Origin: Paracerasibacillus soli
GTDB taxonomy: Bacteria; Bacillota; Bacilli; Bacillales; Amphibacillaceae
Reading direction: 5' to 3' (one strand)
Assembly: GCF_034006335.1 (NCBI RefSeq)
Contig: NZ_JAWDIQ010000003.1
Length of the DNA stretch: 64,000 nucleotides
The first letter of the stretch is position 1. Each line of letters opens with the position of its first letter. The translations under genes were made by a program, and so were the position numbers. Positions 40,031 through 50,079 of this stretch are shown here, one piece after another. The notes below the pieces were generated by a model. It was not told the DNA's origin and did no database searches. It worked only from the letters and a program-made list of their open reading frames with translations.

Positions 40031-42437
40031 ATGTTGAATACGATTCATTTGGCGATTTTTCTTCCCTTTATTGTTGCCATTTTTATTCCGTTGTTAAATA
40101 AAAGATTTCCACGTATACATATTGGCTGGTTTGTATTTATCGTGCCAATGATATTGTTTTTTACGCTCGTCCGCTTTATTCCATCAATTGCAAGTGGAAA
40201 ACGCATAGCCAAGTTTGGCAATGGATTCCCACATATGATATTTCGTTTGCGACATATTTAGATGGGTTAAGTTTAATCTTCGGGTTACTTATAACCGGAA
40301 TAGGTACACTCGTTATCTTATATTCTATCTATTATTTGTCTCCAAAAGAATCATTATCTCATTTCTATGTTTATTTATTATTGTTTATGGGTGCAATGCT
40401 CGGTGTGGTGTTCTCCGACAATATGATGGTGATGTATTTATTTTGGGAGCTAACGAGTATTTCTTCATTTTTATTAATTGCATTTTGGTACCACAGAAAA
40501 CAGTCGCGATATGGCGCACAAAAATCCTTACTTATAACAGTAGGTGGCGGGATTGCGATGCTGATTAGTTTCCTCATGTTGTACAACATAACTGGGACTT
40601 TCAGTGTGCGCGAGACGATTGCGTCGATTCATTTGCTCGTCGATCATCCTTTGTTTATTCCCGCAGCAATTTTATTATTGATAGGGGCTTTTACGAAGTC
40701 TGCACAGTTTCCTTTTCATATTTGGTTACCAGATGCAATGGAGGCACCTACTCCAGTTAGTGCATATTTACATTCTGCAACAATGGTCAAAGCAGGTATA
40801 TATGTAGTCGCACGATTTACTCCAGTCTTTGGTGGAGAAGGGGTATGGTTTTGGCTTGTTAGTGGGATAGGACTTTTGACATTGTTTTGGGTGCATTCCA
40901 GGCTATCCGCCAAACAGACTTAAAAGCTCTACTAGCCTATTCTACGATAAGTCAACTTGGGCTTGTCATGAGTTTATTCGGGATTGGTTCTATTGCATTA
41001 GCGGATGGATATGCAGTACAAACTGTCTTGTTTACGCAAGCGGCATTCGCTGCGATCTTTCATCTTATTAATCATTCGACATTTAAAGGTGCTTTATTCA
41101 TGATTGTCGGTATTGTCGATTTACAAATGGGAACACGTGATATTCGTCGGCTTGGTGGACTTATGGCAATTATGCCGACTTCTTTTACAATTGCTTTAAT
41201 TGGTAGCTTTTCGATGGCGGGATTACCTCCGTTTAATGGGTTTTTAAGTAAGGAAATGTTCTTTACGTCTGTTTTAAACGTCCGTCAACTTGATTTATTC
41301 TCTTTAGAATCGTGGGGGACACTTTTCCCAGTGATTGCTTGGGTTGCAAGTATTTTCACATTTGTCTATGCGATGATTATTGTATGTAAGACATTCTTTG
41401 GACCATATAAGGGGGATAAACATGTATACAAAAGAATTGAGCCCCCGATTGGTATGCTCATTTCTCCGATTATTTTAGGGTGTGCAATTATCGGGATCTT
41501 TTTTTCCAAATATGGTTGGGACGTACTTGATTGCACCTGCAATGAGTAGTCTTTTTCCAAATTTAGAACGTGCTGATTTATTATTTCCAATCTCGATTTG
41601 GCATGGTTGGAATACAGAAATCTTTATGACAATAGGAATTGTAATTATCGGGAGCTTTTTATATAAGACGTTTCGTTATTGGAGCGGAATTTATCGTCTG
41701 TTCCCTACAAGTCTATCGCTAGATGCATTATATCATGTAACACTATCTCGTTTGGAGACTGGTTCAAAGAAAGTGACGAATACATACATGACAGGTCATT
41801 TACGGGATTATCTTGTTTATATATATTTGTTCTTTGTCATGATGTCTGCATGGGTAATCTACGAAACAGGAGCTTTCTCAATCGATGTATCGCTGGATGC
41901 ACCGGTTGCGTTTTATGAATGGATTTTAGTATTTGTTATGGTCATTGCTGCAATTTCGATATTATTTGCTAAGTCGCGTTTAACAGCTATTTTGCTAAAT
42001 GGTGTACTCGGTTTTTCTGTAGCCTTTTTCTTTGTATTGTTTCGCGCACCAGATTTGGCGTTAACGCAAACGATTATTGAAACGATAACAACCGTATTAT
42101 TTTTATTATGCTTTTACTTCCTTCCTGACTGGAAGAAGAGAAAACACCACGGCATAAGAAGAATGTTAACATTTTTATTTCCATTTCCGTAGGGCTCGTA
42201 TTTATTGCTATTGCACTTTCGGTAAGGAGTGGAAAGATGTTTTCGACCATTGCAACGTATTTTGAACAAGCTGATACGTTAGTTGGTGGGAAAAATATTG
42301 TCAATGCAATATTAGGAGATTTTCGTGCGTTTGATACGATGTTAGAAGTTGTTGTTCTCTTTATTGCGGGAATCGGTGTTTATACGTTAATTAAATTTAA
42401 GCAAGGAAAGGGGGACAAAGGAATTGAAGACAAATGA
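40031..42437 (+). pseudogene. mrpA: Mrp antiporter subunit A (fused MrpA/MbhE-type), frame broken four times
   Basis: MrpA is the large complex-I-like subunit of the Na+/H+ antiporter. About 802 residues after repair, the usual length. The start at 40031 follows GGGAGG. Recognisable parts: FLPFIVAIFIPLLNK, MMVMYLFWELTSISSFLLI (key Glu), AFTKSAQFPFHIWLPDAMEAPTPVSAYLHSATMVKAG (shown in part; key Lys), LAYSTISQLGLV and the C-terminal MbhE-type domain (FRAPDLALTQTIIETITTVLFLL). Breaks at about 40220-40260, 40890, 41515 and 42150. With such strong conservation on both sides of every break, sequencing error is the likely cause. First gene of mrpABCDEFG. Confidence 0.92.
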
Positions 42438-42843
42438 TGTCATTTTGCACATGGTAACAAAAGTTGTTGTGTTTATTATTTTAACGCTAGCAATCTATCT
42501 GTTTCTAGCGGGACACAACCAGCCAGGTGGCGGCTTTATCGCAGGACTCGTTTTATCTTCGGCCTTTGTGTTACTTTTTCTAGCTTTTGATATGGATGTG
42601 CAAAAGGGAATACCGGTTAATTTTTTATATGTTGCAGCTACTGGGGTATTTTTGGTCGTTACAACCGGTTTAGGATCACTATTTATGAAGGAACCATTTT
42701 TAACACAGGTGTTTACGCAGGTGGATTTACCATTAATTGGTGTGACGGATATCGGCACGATGATGCTTTTTGAGGCTGGTGTAGCTTTAGCGGTTGTCGG
42801 CGTAGTCATTACAATTATTTTAGGTATTAGTGAGGATGTGTAA
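42424..42843 (+). CDS. mrpB: Mrp antiporter subunit B
   Basis: A 139-residue intact subunit with four membrane helices (TTG start at 42424, AAAGGGGG upstream; overlaps the mrpA end by 14 nt). The signature FLAGHNQPGGGFIAGLVLSSAF is typical of MrpB/MnhB, and IGTMMLFEAGVALAVVG closes the protein. All Mrp subunits are needed for Na+(Li+)/H+ exchange in Bacillus, which supports growth at high pH and salt. Confidence 0.95.
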   Translation: MKTNDVILHMVTKVVVFIILTLAIYLFLAGHNQPGGGFIAGLVLSSAFVLLFLAFDMDVQKGIPVNFLYVAATGVFLVVTTGLGSLFMKEPFLTQVFTQVDLPLIGVTDIGTMMLFEAGVALAVVGVVITIILGISEDV

Positions 42844-42846
42844 GTT

Positions 42847-43185
42847 GTGGAAACAGTGATGATTATATTAGCGGGTATATTAGTGATGGTTGCAACCTAT
42901 TTATTCCTGTCTAAAAATATGATTCGAATTATTATCGGTTCAGCAATTTCTTCTCATGCAGTCCATATTTTAATTATGGTGATGGGTGGATTGAAGCAGG
43001 GGACAGTACCTATCATTAGTGAGGATGCAAACGTTTATACGGATGCTTTGCCGCAGGCGCTTATTTTAACGGCAATTGTCATCAGTTTTGCGGTAACAGC
43101 ATTTTTCCTAGTTTTGGCATATCGCATTTATCAAGAGACGGGAACGGATAATTTGGCAGCATTGCGAGGGATTGATGATGAATAA
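42847..43185 (+). CDS. mrpC: Mrp antiporter subunit C
   Basis: A 112-residue intact NuoK-like subunit with three membrane helices, starting at a GTG 3 nt after the mrpB stop. The key helix IRIIIGSAISSHAVHILIM and the segment DALPQALILTAIVISFAVTAF are characteristic of MrpC/NuoK. It overlaps the mrpD start. Confidence 0.95.
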   Translation: METVMIILAGILVMVATYLFLSKNMIRIIIGSAISSHAVHILIMVMGGLKQGTVPIISEDANVYTDALPQALILTAIVISFAVTAFFLVLAYRIYQETGTDNLAALRGIDDE

Positions 43186-44655
43186 TTTAATTGTATTACC
43201 AATGCTAATCCCAATTATAACAGGTGTTATTTTAGTTTTCTTACGGCCGTTTATTCATGCCCAACGTGTGCTTAGTTTGTTAGCGATATTTGCGACAGGA
43301 GCATTGAGTATTTATATGCTCGGTGTGATTCAAAATGATGGAATTCTCACGTTAGCTTTTGGAAATTGGCCGGCACCATATGGGGTTGTGTTTGTTGCCG
43401 ATTCCTTTGCGATGTTACTCGTGGCAACTTCAAGTTTTGTTACATTCGTTTGTTTACTTTATGCATTCGCTACGATTGGTGAACAATATGAAAAGATGTT
43501 CTTTTACCCGTTCGTCTTGTTTTTAATTGCTGGCGTGCATGGTTCATTTTTAACAGGCGACTTATTTAATTTATTCGTATGTTTTGAAGTGATGTTACTC
43601 GCTTCTTATGTACTTATTACACTGGGTGGTAAAAAAGTCCAATTACGGGAGTCATTTACCTATTTAGCGATTAACGTACTATCTTCATGGATCTTCCTTG
43701 TTGCAATCGCCTATCTATACGGCACATTAGGCACGGTCAACATGGCCCACTTATCTGAACTCGTCGCGAAAGGGGGTCAGACCCCAATATTAACGACAAT
43801 TAGCATATTATTTTTAATTGTGTTTGCTTTGAAGGCGGGGTTATTTCTTTATTTTTGGTTGCCAGGTTCGTATCGTGTACCACCAACAGCAATTCGTGCC
43901 TTGTTTGGTGCGCTGCTAACGAAGGTCGGCATATATGCGATGTTTCGTATGTTCACCTTAATCTTCTATCATGAGCCGAGTATTACCCATACCGCAATTG
44001 GCATCATGGCCGGGCTTACCTTAATTGGCGGAAGTATAGGAGCTATTGCCTATCAAGATGTTCATAAAGTTGTTGCCTACAACGTCATCATAGCGGTTGG
44101 GTTTATTTTAGTCGGGCTAGCTATCGCAAATCCACTAGGAATAGAAGGAGCAATTTATTACTTGATGCATGATATGGTTGTGAAGGCATTGTTATTTTTA
44201 CTAATAGGAACTACAGTAGCGTTAACCGGAAAAAATAAAATTAATGAAATGAGTGGTCTCATTCGAAATTATCCGATGTTAGGGTGGTTGTTCTTTGTCA
44301 CGATGTTATCTTTGGCGGGTATTCCACCGTTGAGTGGATTTATCGGAAAAATATTAGTTGGGCAAGGAGCAGTAAATGCTGGGCATACGTATTACTAGGA
44401 CTAGCCTTTTTATCGAGTATTTTTGTGTTATATTCCTTACTACGCATTTTTATGAACAGCTTTTGGGGAGAAACGATTATAACAATAGAAAGCGAGAAAC
44501 CATTAAGACGAAGCTGGCTCTTGCCATCGATTATACTGACATGTGCTACGATAGCCTTAGGCTTAGGAGCCGATGTTTTAGCGGATTATGTACATGATGC
44601 ATCTCACACATTACTACATCCATCCGTTTATATTGATGCGGTGATGAATCAATAA
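43175..44655 (+). pseudogene. mrpD: Mrp antiporter subunit D, frame broken once
   Basis: NuoN/NuoM-like proton-pumping subunit of about 493 residues. Motifs: LFVCFEVMLLASYVLITLG (key Glu), FALKAGLFLYFWLPGSYRVPPTAIRALFGALLTK (shown in part; key Lys) and LSLAGIPPLSGFIGKI. The frame breaks near 44385: AGHTYY should read AGHTYVLLGLAFLSSIFV, continued in the next frame to 44655. The coding sequence carries the palindrome GGGGTCAGACCCC (43774), also present in intergenic repeats here. Followed, unusually, by a 190-nt gap before mrpE. Confidence 0.92.
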
Positions 44656-44845
44656 ATGATATGTGGGCTGTATCAAAATGCTAAAAGCTCTTTATTCAGT
44701 CTGCATAGTGTTTGAATAGCTGTGATAGCTGGGTTTTAAAGGACTGTAAATATCGCAAGTTATGAATGAAGAGATTGTTATATGCTGTGAGTGGTTGTCC
44801 ATTCATAATAAAAGCACCTTTTCTAGTAAAGGAGGTTTACGTCAT
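44656..44845. other. Unexpected 190-nt gap inside the mrp operon
   Basis: All other mrp genes overlap or nearly touch. This stretch has no protein-like frame and separates mrpD from the ribosome binding site of mrpE. It may be an inserted or decayed repeat. Confidence 0.5.
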
Positions 44846-45329
44846 TTGGCTGCACAATTCGTGTTAAATATATTCATTGCTTTTTTATGGATGCTTATTA
44901 AAGATGAAGATGTTCTATTGTATACAACATTTTTTGAAGGATATGCGGTTGGCATAGTAATTGTCTTTTTAATGTACCGCTTTTTCGGTCGGAAATTTTA
45001 TTTGCATCGCGTATATGCAGTAATCAAATTAGTTCTTATTTTTAACTGGGAGTTGTTTTTGTCGGCATATCTCGTTTTAAAAACCATTTTAACGCCAAAC
45101 CTTGATTTGAAACCAGGAATTTTCCGTTATGAAACGGTGTTGCGTGGGGAGTGGGAGGTACCGCTGATTGCACTACTGCTCACATTAACACCAGGGTCTG
45201 TCGTGATGGAAGTGATGCCAGGAAGGAAATGTATTCTACGTACACGCAATGGATATTGAAAAATACAAGGAAAATTTATTAAGTTCGTTAGCAAAGTTTG
45301 AAAAGGCCATCATGGAGGTGACACGCTAA
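44846..45329 (+). pseudogene. mrpE: Mrp antiporter subunit E, frame broken once
   Basis: I choose the TTG at 44846 (MAAQFVLNIFIAFLWMLI), 9 nt after AAAGGAGG. The protein of about 160 residues has two N-terminal helices and the typical GIFRYETVLRGEWEVPLIALLLTLTPGSVVMEV segment (shown in part). A one-base insertion (GG for G) near 45226 turns MPEGNVFYVHAMDIEKYKE into a short wrong tail; the correct frame ends at 45329 in TAATG, overlapping the mrpF start. Confidence 0.92.
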
Positions 45330-45613
45330 TGATTAAAGGCATGCTCATTGTAGCTTTGATTTTATTTGCCATCGCAATTGCTATTGCATTATACAGTTTA
45401 ATCCGTGGACCAAGTCTACCGGATCGTGTTATTTCGATGGACTTTATCGGGGTTAATTTGATTTCGGCTATTGCTGTCTTTTCTGTCCTATTTCATACAA
45501 AAGCGTTTCTCGAAGTTATCTTGATTTTAGGGATTCTTGCATTTATAAGTACGATTGCCCTTTCAAAATTTATCGAGCGGGGTGTCATCATTGAACGTAA
45601 ACGAGATCGATGA
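45329..45613 (+). CDS. mrpF: Mrp antiporter subunit F
   Basis: A 94-residue intact subunit with three helices and the family words YSLIRGPSLPDRVISMDFIG and FLEVILILGILAFISTIALSKFIERG (in part). The ATG overlaps the mrpE stop (TAATG), indicating translational coupling. GGAGGTGA is 11 nt upstream inside mrpE. Confidence 0.95.
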   Translation: MIKGMLIVALILFAIAIAIALYSLIRGPSLPDRVISMDFIGVNLISAIAVFSVLFHTKAFLEVILILGILAFISTIALSKFIERGVIIERKRDR

Positions 45614-45932
45614 GTTTATTGGCGCAGCCTTCATATTAATTGGGAGCATTATTAGTGTCATTAGTGCATACGGAATTCTCCGTTTTCCGGATGTTTATAG
45701 CCGTGCACATGCCGCAACAAAAAGCTCGACACTTGCCGTTTTATTAACGCTTTTTGGTGCATTTCTTTATTTTTTATTAACCGATGGTACAGTTAGTGTC
45801 CGCCTTATCCTGGGGATTGTCTTTGTGTTCATTACTTCTCCAACAGCAGGGCACCTCATTATACGTGCTGCTTACAGATCTGGTGTGGAAATGACAGAAA
45901 CAACAACTGTTGATGAATTGAAAATGTTTTGA
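45591..45932 (+). CDS. mrpG: Mrp antiporter subunit G
   Basis: Start chosen at TTG 45591 (MNVNEIDEFIGAAFILIG), inside the mrpF end, with GGGG upstream. About 113 residues with the MrpG/MnhG signature YGILRFPDVYSRAHAATKSSTLAV and FITSPTAGHLIIRAAYRSG. It is the last gene of the operon; a strong terminator lies at 46115. Confidence 0.94.
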   Translation: MNVNEIDEFIGAAFILIGSIISVISAYGILRFPDVYSRAHAATKSSTLAVLLTLFGAFLYFLLTDGTVSVRLILGIVFVFITSPTAGHLIIRAAYRSGVEMTETTTVDELKMF

Positions 45933-46114
45933 AACGGGATGAACTAGATGAAAGTGAATCGAAAACGGTGGAAAGTGAAAAGTAAAATGGTTATGACGTA
46001 GAATTTAACATATTGGTATAGGATGATAGCTAAAGGGCACGGATAAAAATTCAAAGGTAAAATTATGGAGTACGTGCGAATGCTAATTCAACAATTCCTT
46101 TATGATTGACGTAA

Positions 46115-46169
46115 AAAAATACCTTCCTCATTTCTAACTAAATCGTTCAGAAAATAGGAAGGTATTTTT
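46115..46169. terminator. Bidirectional terminator after mrpG
   Basis: AAAAATACCTTCCT and AGGAAGGTATTTTT form a 14-bp stem around a 27-nt loop, with A/T tracts on both sides. It serves mrpG (plus) and the small gene at 46188 (minus). Confidence 0.9.
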
Positions 46170-46187
46170 AATGGATAGCTCCGACGA

Positions 46188-46364
46188 TTAGTCACCCCAA
46201 TTTTTAGGGCTCCATAATGTACCGTCTAATTGCCCCTCCATTTGTGCAATTCGTTTGTGTTGTTCTTTGATGATTTCCTTCGCAGCCTCAATTAACACAA
46301 GCTGTTCGTATTCCTTATGGTGGTCAGAAATCCGTTCTAACTCTTCAATGATTTTATTTTCCAC
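46188..46364 (-). CDS. Small helical protein (58 residues)
   Basis: GTG start at 46364, with AAGGGG 9 nt upstream. The protein is mostly charged helix (IIEELERISDHHKEYEQL ... EIIKEQHKRIAQMEGQL), probably a coiled coil, ending in TLWSPKNWGD. No family recognised. Convergent with mrpG and about 35 nt downstream of the flavoprotein gene at 46401, with which it is probably cotranscribed. Confidence 0.65.
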   Translation of the reverse strand: MENKIIEELERISDHHKEYEQLVLIEAAKEIIKEQHKRIAQMEGQLDGTLWSPKNWGD

Positions 46365-46400
46365 TTACGAAAACCCCTTTTGTTTATTAAATGGATCGTT

Positions 46401-47093
46401 TTACCACATTTGCTCCAAAATTAGTTTCAACTCATCGATTGTATGACGATTATTTTTGAGTGATTCAACAGCATTTTCAAGGACAATCTTATCGTCCGTA
46501 GATAAACTTGCTTTATCCATATTTGTTAACTGTTCCATGATCCACTTTTCTTTTGCTTCTAAACTGTTATCCTTTTCCCGCGTAAGGACTTGTTGGTAGT
46601 GGATGGCTAGTTGGAATCTTTGCTCATCTGTCATGTAACCAAACTGAAAGATAGAGAATGGTTTTAAATAAGTCATGCCAAGTTTCTCAGCAGTTGCTTG
46701 GAATGGCCTCGTCAATTCGCTAATTGAAAACATCTCTCTACCACCAGCTTGATATTCTGCTTCATTAATACCGACGGAAAGCACCAAACCAAACTCTTTA
46801 CCACGTAATGCTTTACCCCTTGCATGAAACGCAAAGTCTTCTGTATATACCATATCTTGCCAATGCTTCAAGAGTGCAGGTGAGCTATACCAATAAAATG
46901 GAAATTGAAAAATAATCCGATCGTGTTCGCTTAACAACTTTTGCTCTTTTGCTACATTAATATTCCAATCAGGATATTCATTTTCCAAATGATGGACTGT
47001 CACATCGAAGTGATGAGGAATGGCCTTTATTAGAAACTGCTGACTACTTGATTCTAATATATTTGGGTGGGAAATGATGACTAATGTTTTCAT
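46401..47093 (-). CDS. Flavodoxin-fold NAD(P)H-dependent oxidoreductase
   Basis: A 230-residue intact protein of the NQO1/KefG/MdaB group: LVIISHPNILESSSQQFL (FMN/FAD phosphate loop), IIFQFPFYWYSSPALLKHWQD (catalytic loop, common in KefF/KefG) and GLVLSVGINEAEYQAGG. These enzymes reduce quinones, or act as ancillary subunits of potassium efflux systems. The last 60 residues (KEKWIMEQLTNMDKAS ...) are an extra helical tail beyond the usual length of about 175. Its cellular role is uncertain. Confidence 0.85.
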   Translation of the reverse strand: MKTLVIISHPNILESSSQQFLIKAIPHHFDVTVHHLENEYPDWNINVAKEQKLLSEHDRIIFQFPFYWYSSPALLKHWQDMVYTEDFAFHARGKALRGKEFGLVLSVGINEAEYQAGGREMFSISELTRPFQATAEKLGMTYLKPFSIFQFGYMTDEQRFQLAIHYQQVLTREKDNSLEAKEKWIMEQLTNMDKASLSTDDKIVLENAVESLKNNRHTIDELKLILEQMW

Positions 47094-47556
47094 ATTGATG
47101 AATATCTATCCTTTCTAATTGGAAATTGTATAGTTGAGATGAAAATCAGCCAGTAAAACTGTATATATAGACAGTCTCCAAAAGTTTTCTTTAGTGTTTA
47201 TGGGATGGGAATATTACTCCAGTTCAAAAATAGAAGTACTGTTGGAGAGGCTTGTTCATACGTTTTATATAGAGCGTACATTATTTATATTTATCATACA
47301 TGAAATGGTGAAAGTAGTACATTTTACTGATTGTTTTTGCATGAATGTTTTATCGGTTAGCCGTGAACACCCTCATGTAATCCAAGGCCTATTACGTTAT
47401 CAAAAGTTGGGGTAAATGTTTTTGGAGTATGTCGAAAGAGTTAAAACGATGTGATATGCATGAATATTAATTTCAATAGATGATAAAAAAACAATGTCAT
47501 AATCAAATGACTCGTCCCATAAACTAGTTCAAGAAGAATAATGAGGGGCGTTGTGT
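47094..47556. other. Intergenic region between oxidoreductase and cwlD
   Basis: One 73-codon frame (47194-47415) lacks a ribosome binding site and any family resemblance, so I do not call it. No terminator needed, as the flanking genes diverge. Promoters of both should be here; a sigma-G site for cwlD is expected from B. subtilis but I could not pick it out. Confidence 0.4.
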
Positions 47557-48281
47557 ATGAAGAGATTTAATATGTATTTTATATGGTTTATCGGGGTCGC
47601 AATATTAGTCTTTTTAATTCAATATCCGTTACATCGGACAGAGCCAACTTGGGATGCTTGGTCATTGCCTTTAACAGGAAAGACAATCGTCATTGACCCA
47701 GGGCATGGTGGGCCAGATGGTGGGGCACAGGGGAAAGACAAAACGATGGAAAAGGAAATTGCTTTAGAAGTGAGTAAAAAATTACAAAGTTATTTGCAAC
47801 AATCAGGTGCAATAGTTTACTTAACGAGAGAAACGGACAAGGATCTAGCTAGCCCAATACAAAAGGGCTATCAAAGAGAAAATCAGAAGACATCCGTAAT
47901 CGATTACAGTTTATTCATGATCAAAAAGCAGATCTATTCTTATCTATCCATTTAAACGCAATTCCATCTAGCCGCTGGCGAGGTGCGCAGACATTTTATT
48001 ACCCGAAAGATACGAATAATCGCCATTTAGCAACTATGATTCAAGCGGAAATCATTCGTAATTTGGAAAATACAAATCGACAACCTTTAGCATTAAATGG
48101 AATGTATTTGCTAAAAGAAGCAAAGGTCCCAGGGGCACTAGTAGAAATTGGCTTTTTGTCAAACCCTGAAGAAAGGGAACTGTTGAAAAAAGATGCGTAT
48201 CAACGAAAAGTAGCAGCAAGTATTTATGAAGGAATTATGCGTTATGCAACCGAAGAGCCGGAGAAGGAAGATGTAGAATAA
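47557..48281 (+). pseudogene. cwlD: CwlD, germination-specific N-acetylmuramoyl-L-alanine amidase, frame broken once
   Basis: CwlD works in the mother cell and forespore to make muramic-delta-lactam in spore cortex. About 240 residues, with one N-terminal membrane helix (FNMYFIWFIGVAILVFLIQ), then IDPGHGGPDGGAQG (His), EKEIALEVSKKL (Glu), SIHLNAIPSS (His) and LVEIGFLSNPEER (Glu). The frame breaks at about 47862: ETDKDLAS and the downstream LFLSIHLNA lie in different frames. GAGGGG precedes the ATG. First gene of the cwlD-mrp-gerD-kbaA-pdaB cluster, conserved near rRNA operons in Bacillus. Confidence 0.92.
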
Positions 48282-48667
48282 TCTGAGAGGATTGCAGGGG
48301 GTTGGAGATAATTGTAAAAAATCAAGCCCGTAGTAAATTGTTTGGCAACCCCTGCTTCGAGGATGCTAGTAGATTATAGGGCGGGGATCAACCACTAATA
48401 AAAAGCTTGATACTTAGGAAAATGTAAAAAGCCACAGATTGAAGTTACATTTTAAATTAACCCGTGAATCAGGTGGGATGCGTGAAAATAAAGAGTGAAA
48501 AAGGACTGGCTCGCACTAATGTGTTAGCTGGTCCTTTTCTGTACGTGTAAATTTGATGGGGAAACAAGGGATTATGGAACATGTTCAATGTGACTAGGGA
48601 TGCACGTTACCAATGTTATAGTAGTGAAATGACAGAATGAGGCTCTCATGATAGTAGAGGAATAATG
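48282..48667. other. Intergenic region after cwlD
   Basis: A fragment AGATTGAAGTTACATTTTA at 48436-48454 resembles words at 29296, 39949 and 52625. A weak inverted repeat (AAAGGACTGGC ... GCTGGTCCTTTT, 48499-48538) ends in TTTTCTG and may terminate cwlD transcription. Confidence 0.45.
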
Positions 48668-48802
48668 ATGAAGTTAGTTGACGATGACGGTGCTATTTAT
48701 AGAAATAAAAAGTCGAATCAACAAGCAGGGAATATTGAATACGTTTACGTTTTAGAAGAAACTGTCACTTCCGATGATTCAAATCACTTAGGTTTTATGT
48801 GA
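48668..48802 (+). CDS. Small hypothetical protein (44 residues)
   Basis: ATG at 48668 (a second ATG at 48665) after AGAGGAAT. Product MKLVDDDGAIYRNKKSNQQ ... VYVLEETVTSDDSNHLGFM: acidic, no membrane segment, no known family. The ribosome binding site and codon use are acceptable, but evidence is thin; it may not be a gene. Confidence 0.3.
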   Translation: MKLVDDDGAIYRNKKSNQQAGNIEYVYVLEETVTSDDSNHLGFM

Positions 48803-48964
48803 ATTATGTTATACTAGCTCTTGTAAAGGATAATAATAATTATCAAATAGTATTCCGTATTAGTTTGTGTTCAAAGAAAACCGATCAATGAAAACAAAAC
48901 ATCTCCTTTTTGTAACTTCTGAACACACGTATAAGGAAAGCTAGAACAAGGAAGGTGACATACG

Positions 48965-50023
48965 TTGTTAACAAAAGACGAAGTAACACAATTACTTAAT
49001 CCGGTGAAAGACCCATTTTTACATAGAACATTTGAGGAAACAGGCGGTATTGTAGAAATAACCATTCGTGAAGAAAAAGAAACACGTGAGTGTAAAACTT
49101 GCGATTGGAAAAATTAATACGGCGGAACAAATGCAATTGCAGCAGGAAGTTGTAGGGATTTTAAAGAAGAATGGTGCTACAACTGTTGGATTGCGCTTTG
49201 AGCAATTAGCAGACGAGGTTATTCAAAAATTTCAACCAACTGCTAATCAAGAAAAAGAAGCTTCTTTATTAGGTGGAAGTCACAATACGAAATTTATCGC
49301 AATTGCTAGTGGTAAGGGTGGTGTTGGTAAATCAACTGTAACCGTTAACTTAGCAATGGCATTGATGCGCCTTGGTAAAAAAGTTGGCGTGATTGATGCT
49401 GATATTTATGGCTTTAGTATTCCGGATATGATGGGAATTGAAGAAAGACCAAAAGTTCGTGGACAAAAGATTATCCCAGTTGAGCGCTTTGGTGTAAAGG
49501 TAATATCAATGGGATTCTTTGTAGAAGATAATTCGCCAATTATTTGGCGTGGTCCAATGCTTGGAAAAATGCTCTCTAGCTTTTTTAAAGAAGTGGAGTG
49601 GGGCGATTTAGATTACTTGTTATTGGATTTACCACCGGGCACAGGTGATATAGCAATGGATGTACATGAAATGCTCCCGACTTGTAAGGAAGTTATTGTT
49701 ACAACACCACATCCATCTGCAGCATTTGTAGCAGCGCGTGCTGGCCAAATGGCAATGAAAACGAATCATGAAATTCTTGGAGTTGTCGAAAATATGGCTT
49801 ACTTTAAGAGCGAAAAACAGGTGAAAAGGAATTTGTCTTTGGACAAGGTGGTGGCAAAAAGTTAGCGGAAGTGTTGAACACAAAAGTGCTTGGCCAATTA
49901 CCGCTACAGCAGCCATATGAAGAAGAGGACGTATTCGCGCCAGGAGTATACCAACAAGATCACCCAATTGGGCAAGAATATCACAGAATTGCCGCGAAGG
50001 TAATCGCAAAAGTAGAAGAATAA
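48965..50023 (+). pseudogene. salA: Mrp/NBP35-family P-loop ATPase (ApbC/SalA), frame broken twice
   Basis: Start TTG 48965 (MLTKDEVTQLLNPVKDPFL), 6 nt after AAGGTGA. N-terminal DUF59-like domain, then the MinD-like ATPase: GKGGVGKSTVTVNLA (P-loop), DADIYGFSIPDMMG, LDLPPGTGD. Breaks: near 49080 (EEKE / HVSVKLAIG) and near 49815 (MAYFKSEK / GEKEFVFGQGGGKKLAEVL). About 350 residues in total. Members carry Fe-S clusters; in B. subtilis the orthologue SalA (YbaL) represses scoC. The CxxC motif expected near the second break is disturbed. Located between cwlD and gerD, as in B. subtilis. Confidence 0.9.
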
Positions 50024-50030
50024 ATATATA

Positions 50031-50066
50031 GGGGAAGTTACCAGAAACGGTGACTTCCCCTTTTTT
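50031..50066 (+). terminator. Terminator after mrp/salA
   Basis: GGGGAAGTTACC and GGTGACTTCCCC form a near-perfect 12-bp stem followed by six T residues. Confidence 0.95.
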
Positions 50067-50079
50067 GGGGTCAGACCCC
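50067..50079. repeat. GGGGTCAGACCCC palindrome overlapping the gerD stop codon
   Basis: A 13-bp palindrome directly after the salA terminator. The gerD stop codon (TGA, minus strand, 50071-50073) lies inside it. The same word is found at 26213 and 43774, and in part at 29585 and 37402. Confidence 0.8.

Noticed and set aside
47194..47415. 73-codon plus-strand frame before cwlD
   Set aside because: No ribosome binding site, no family resemblance and an unlikely composition.
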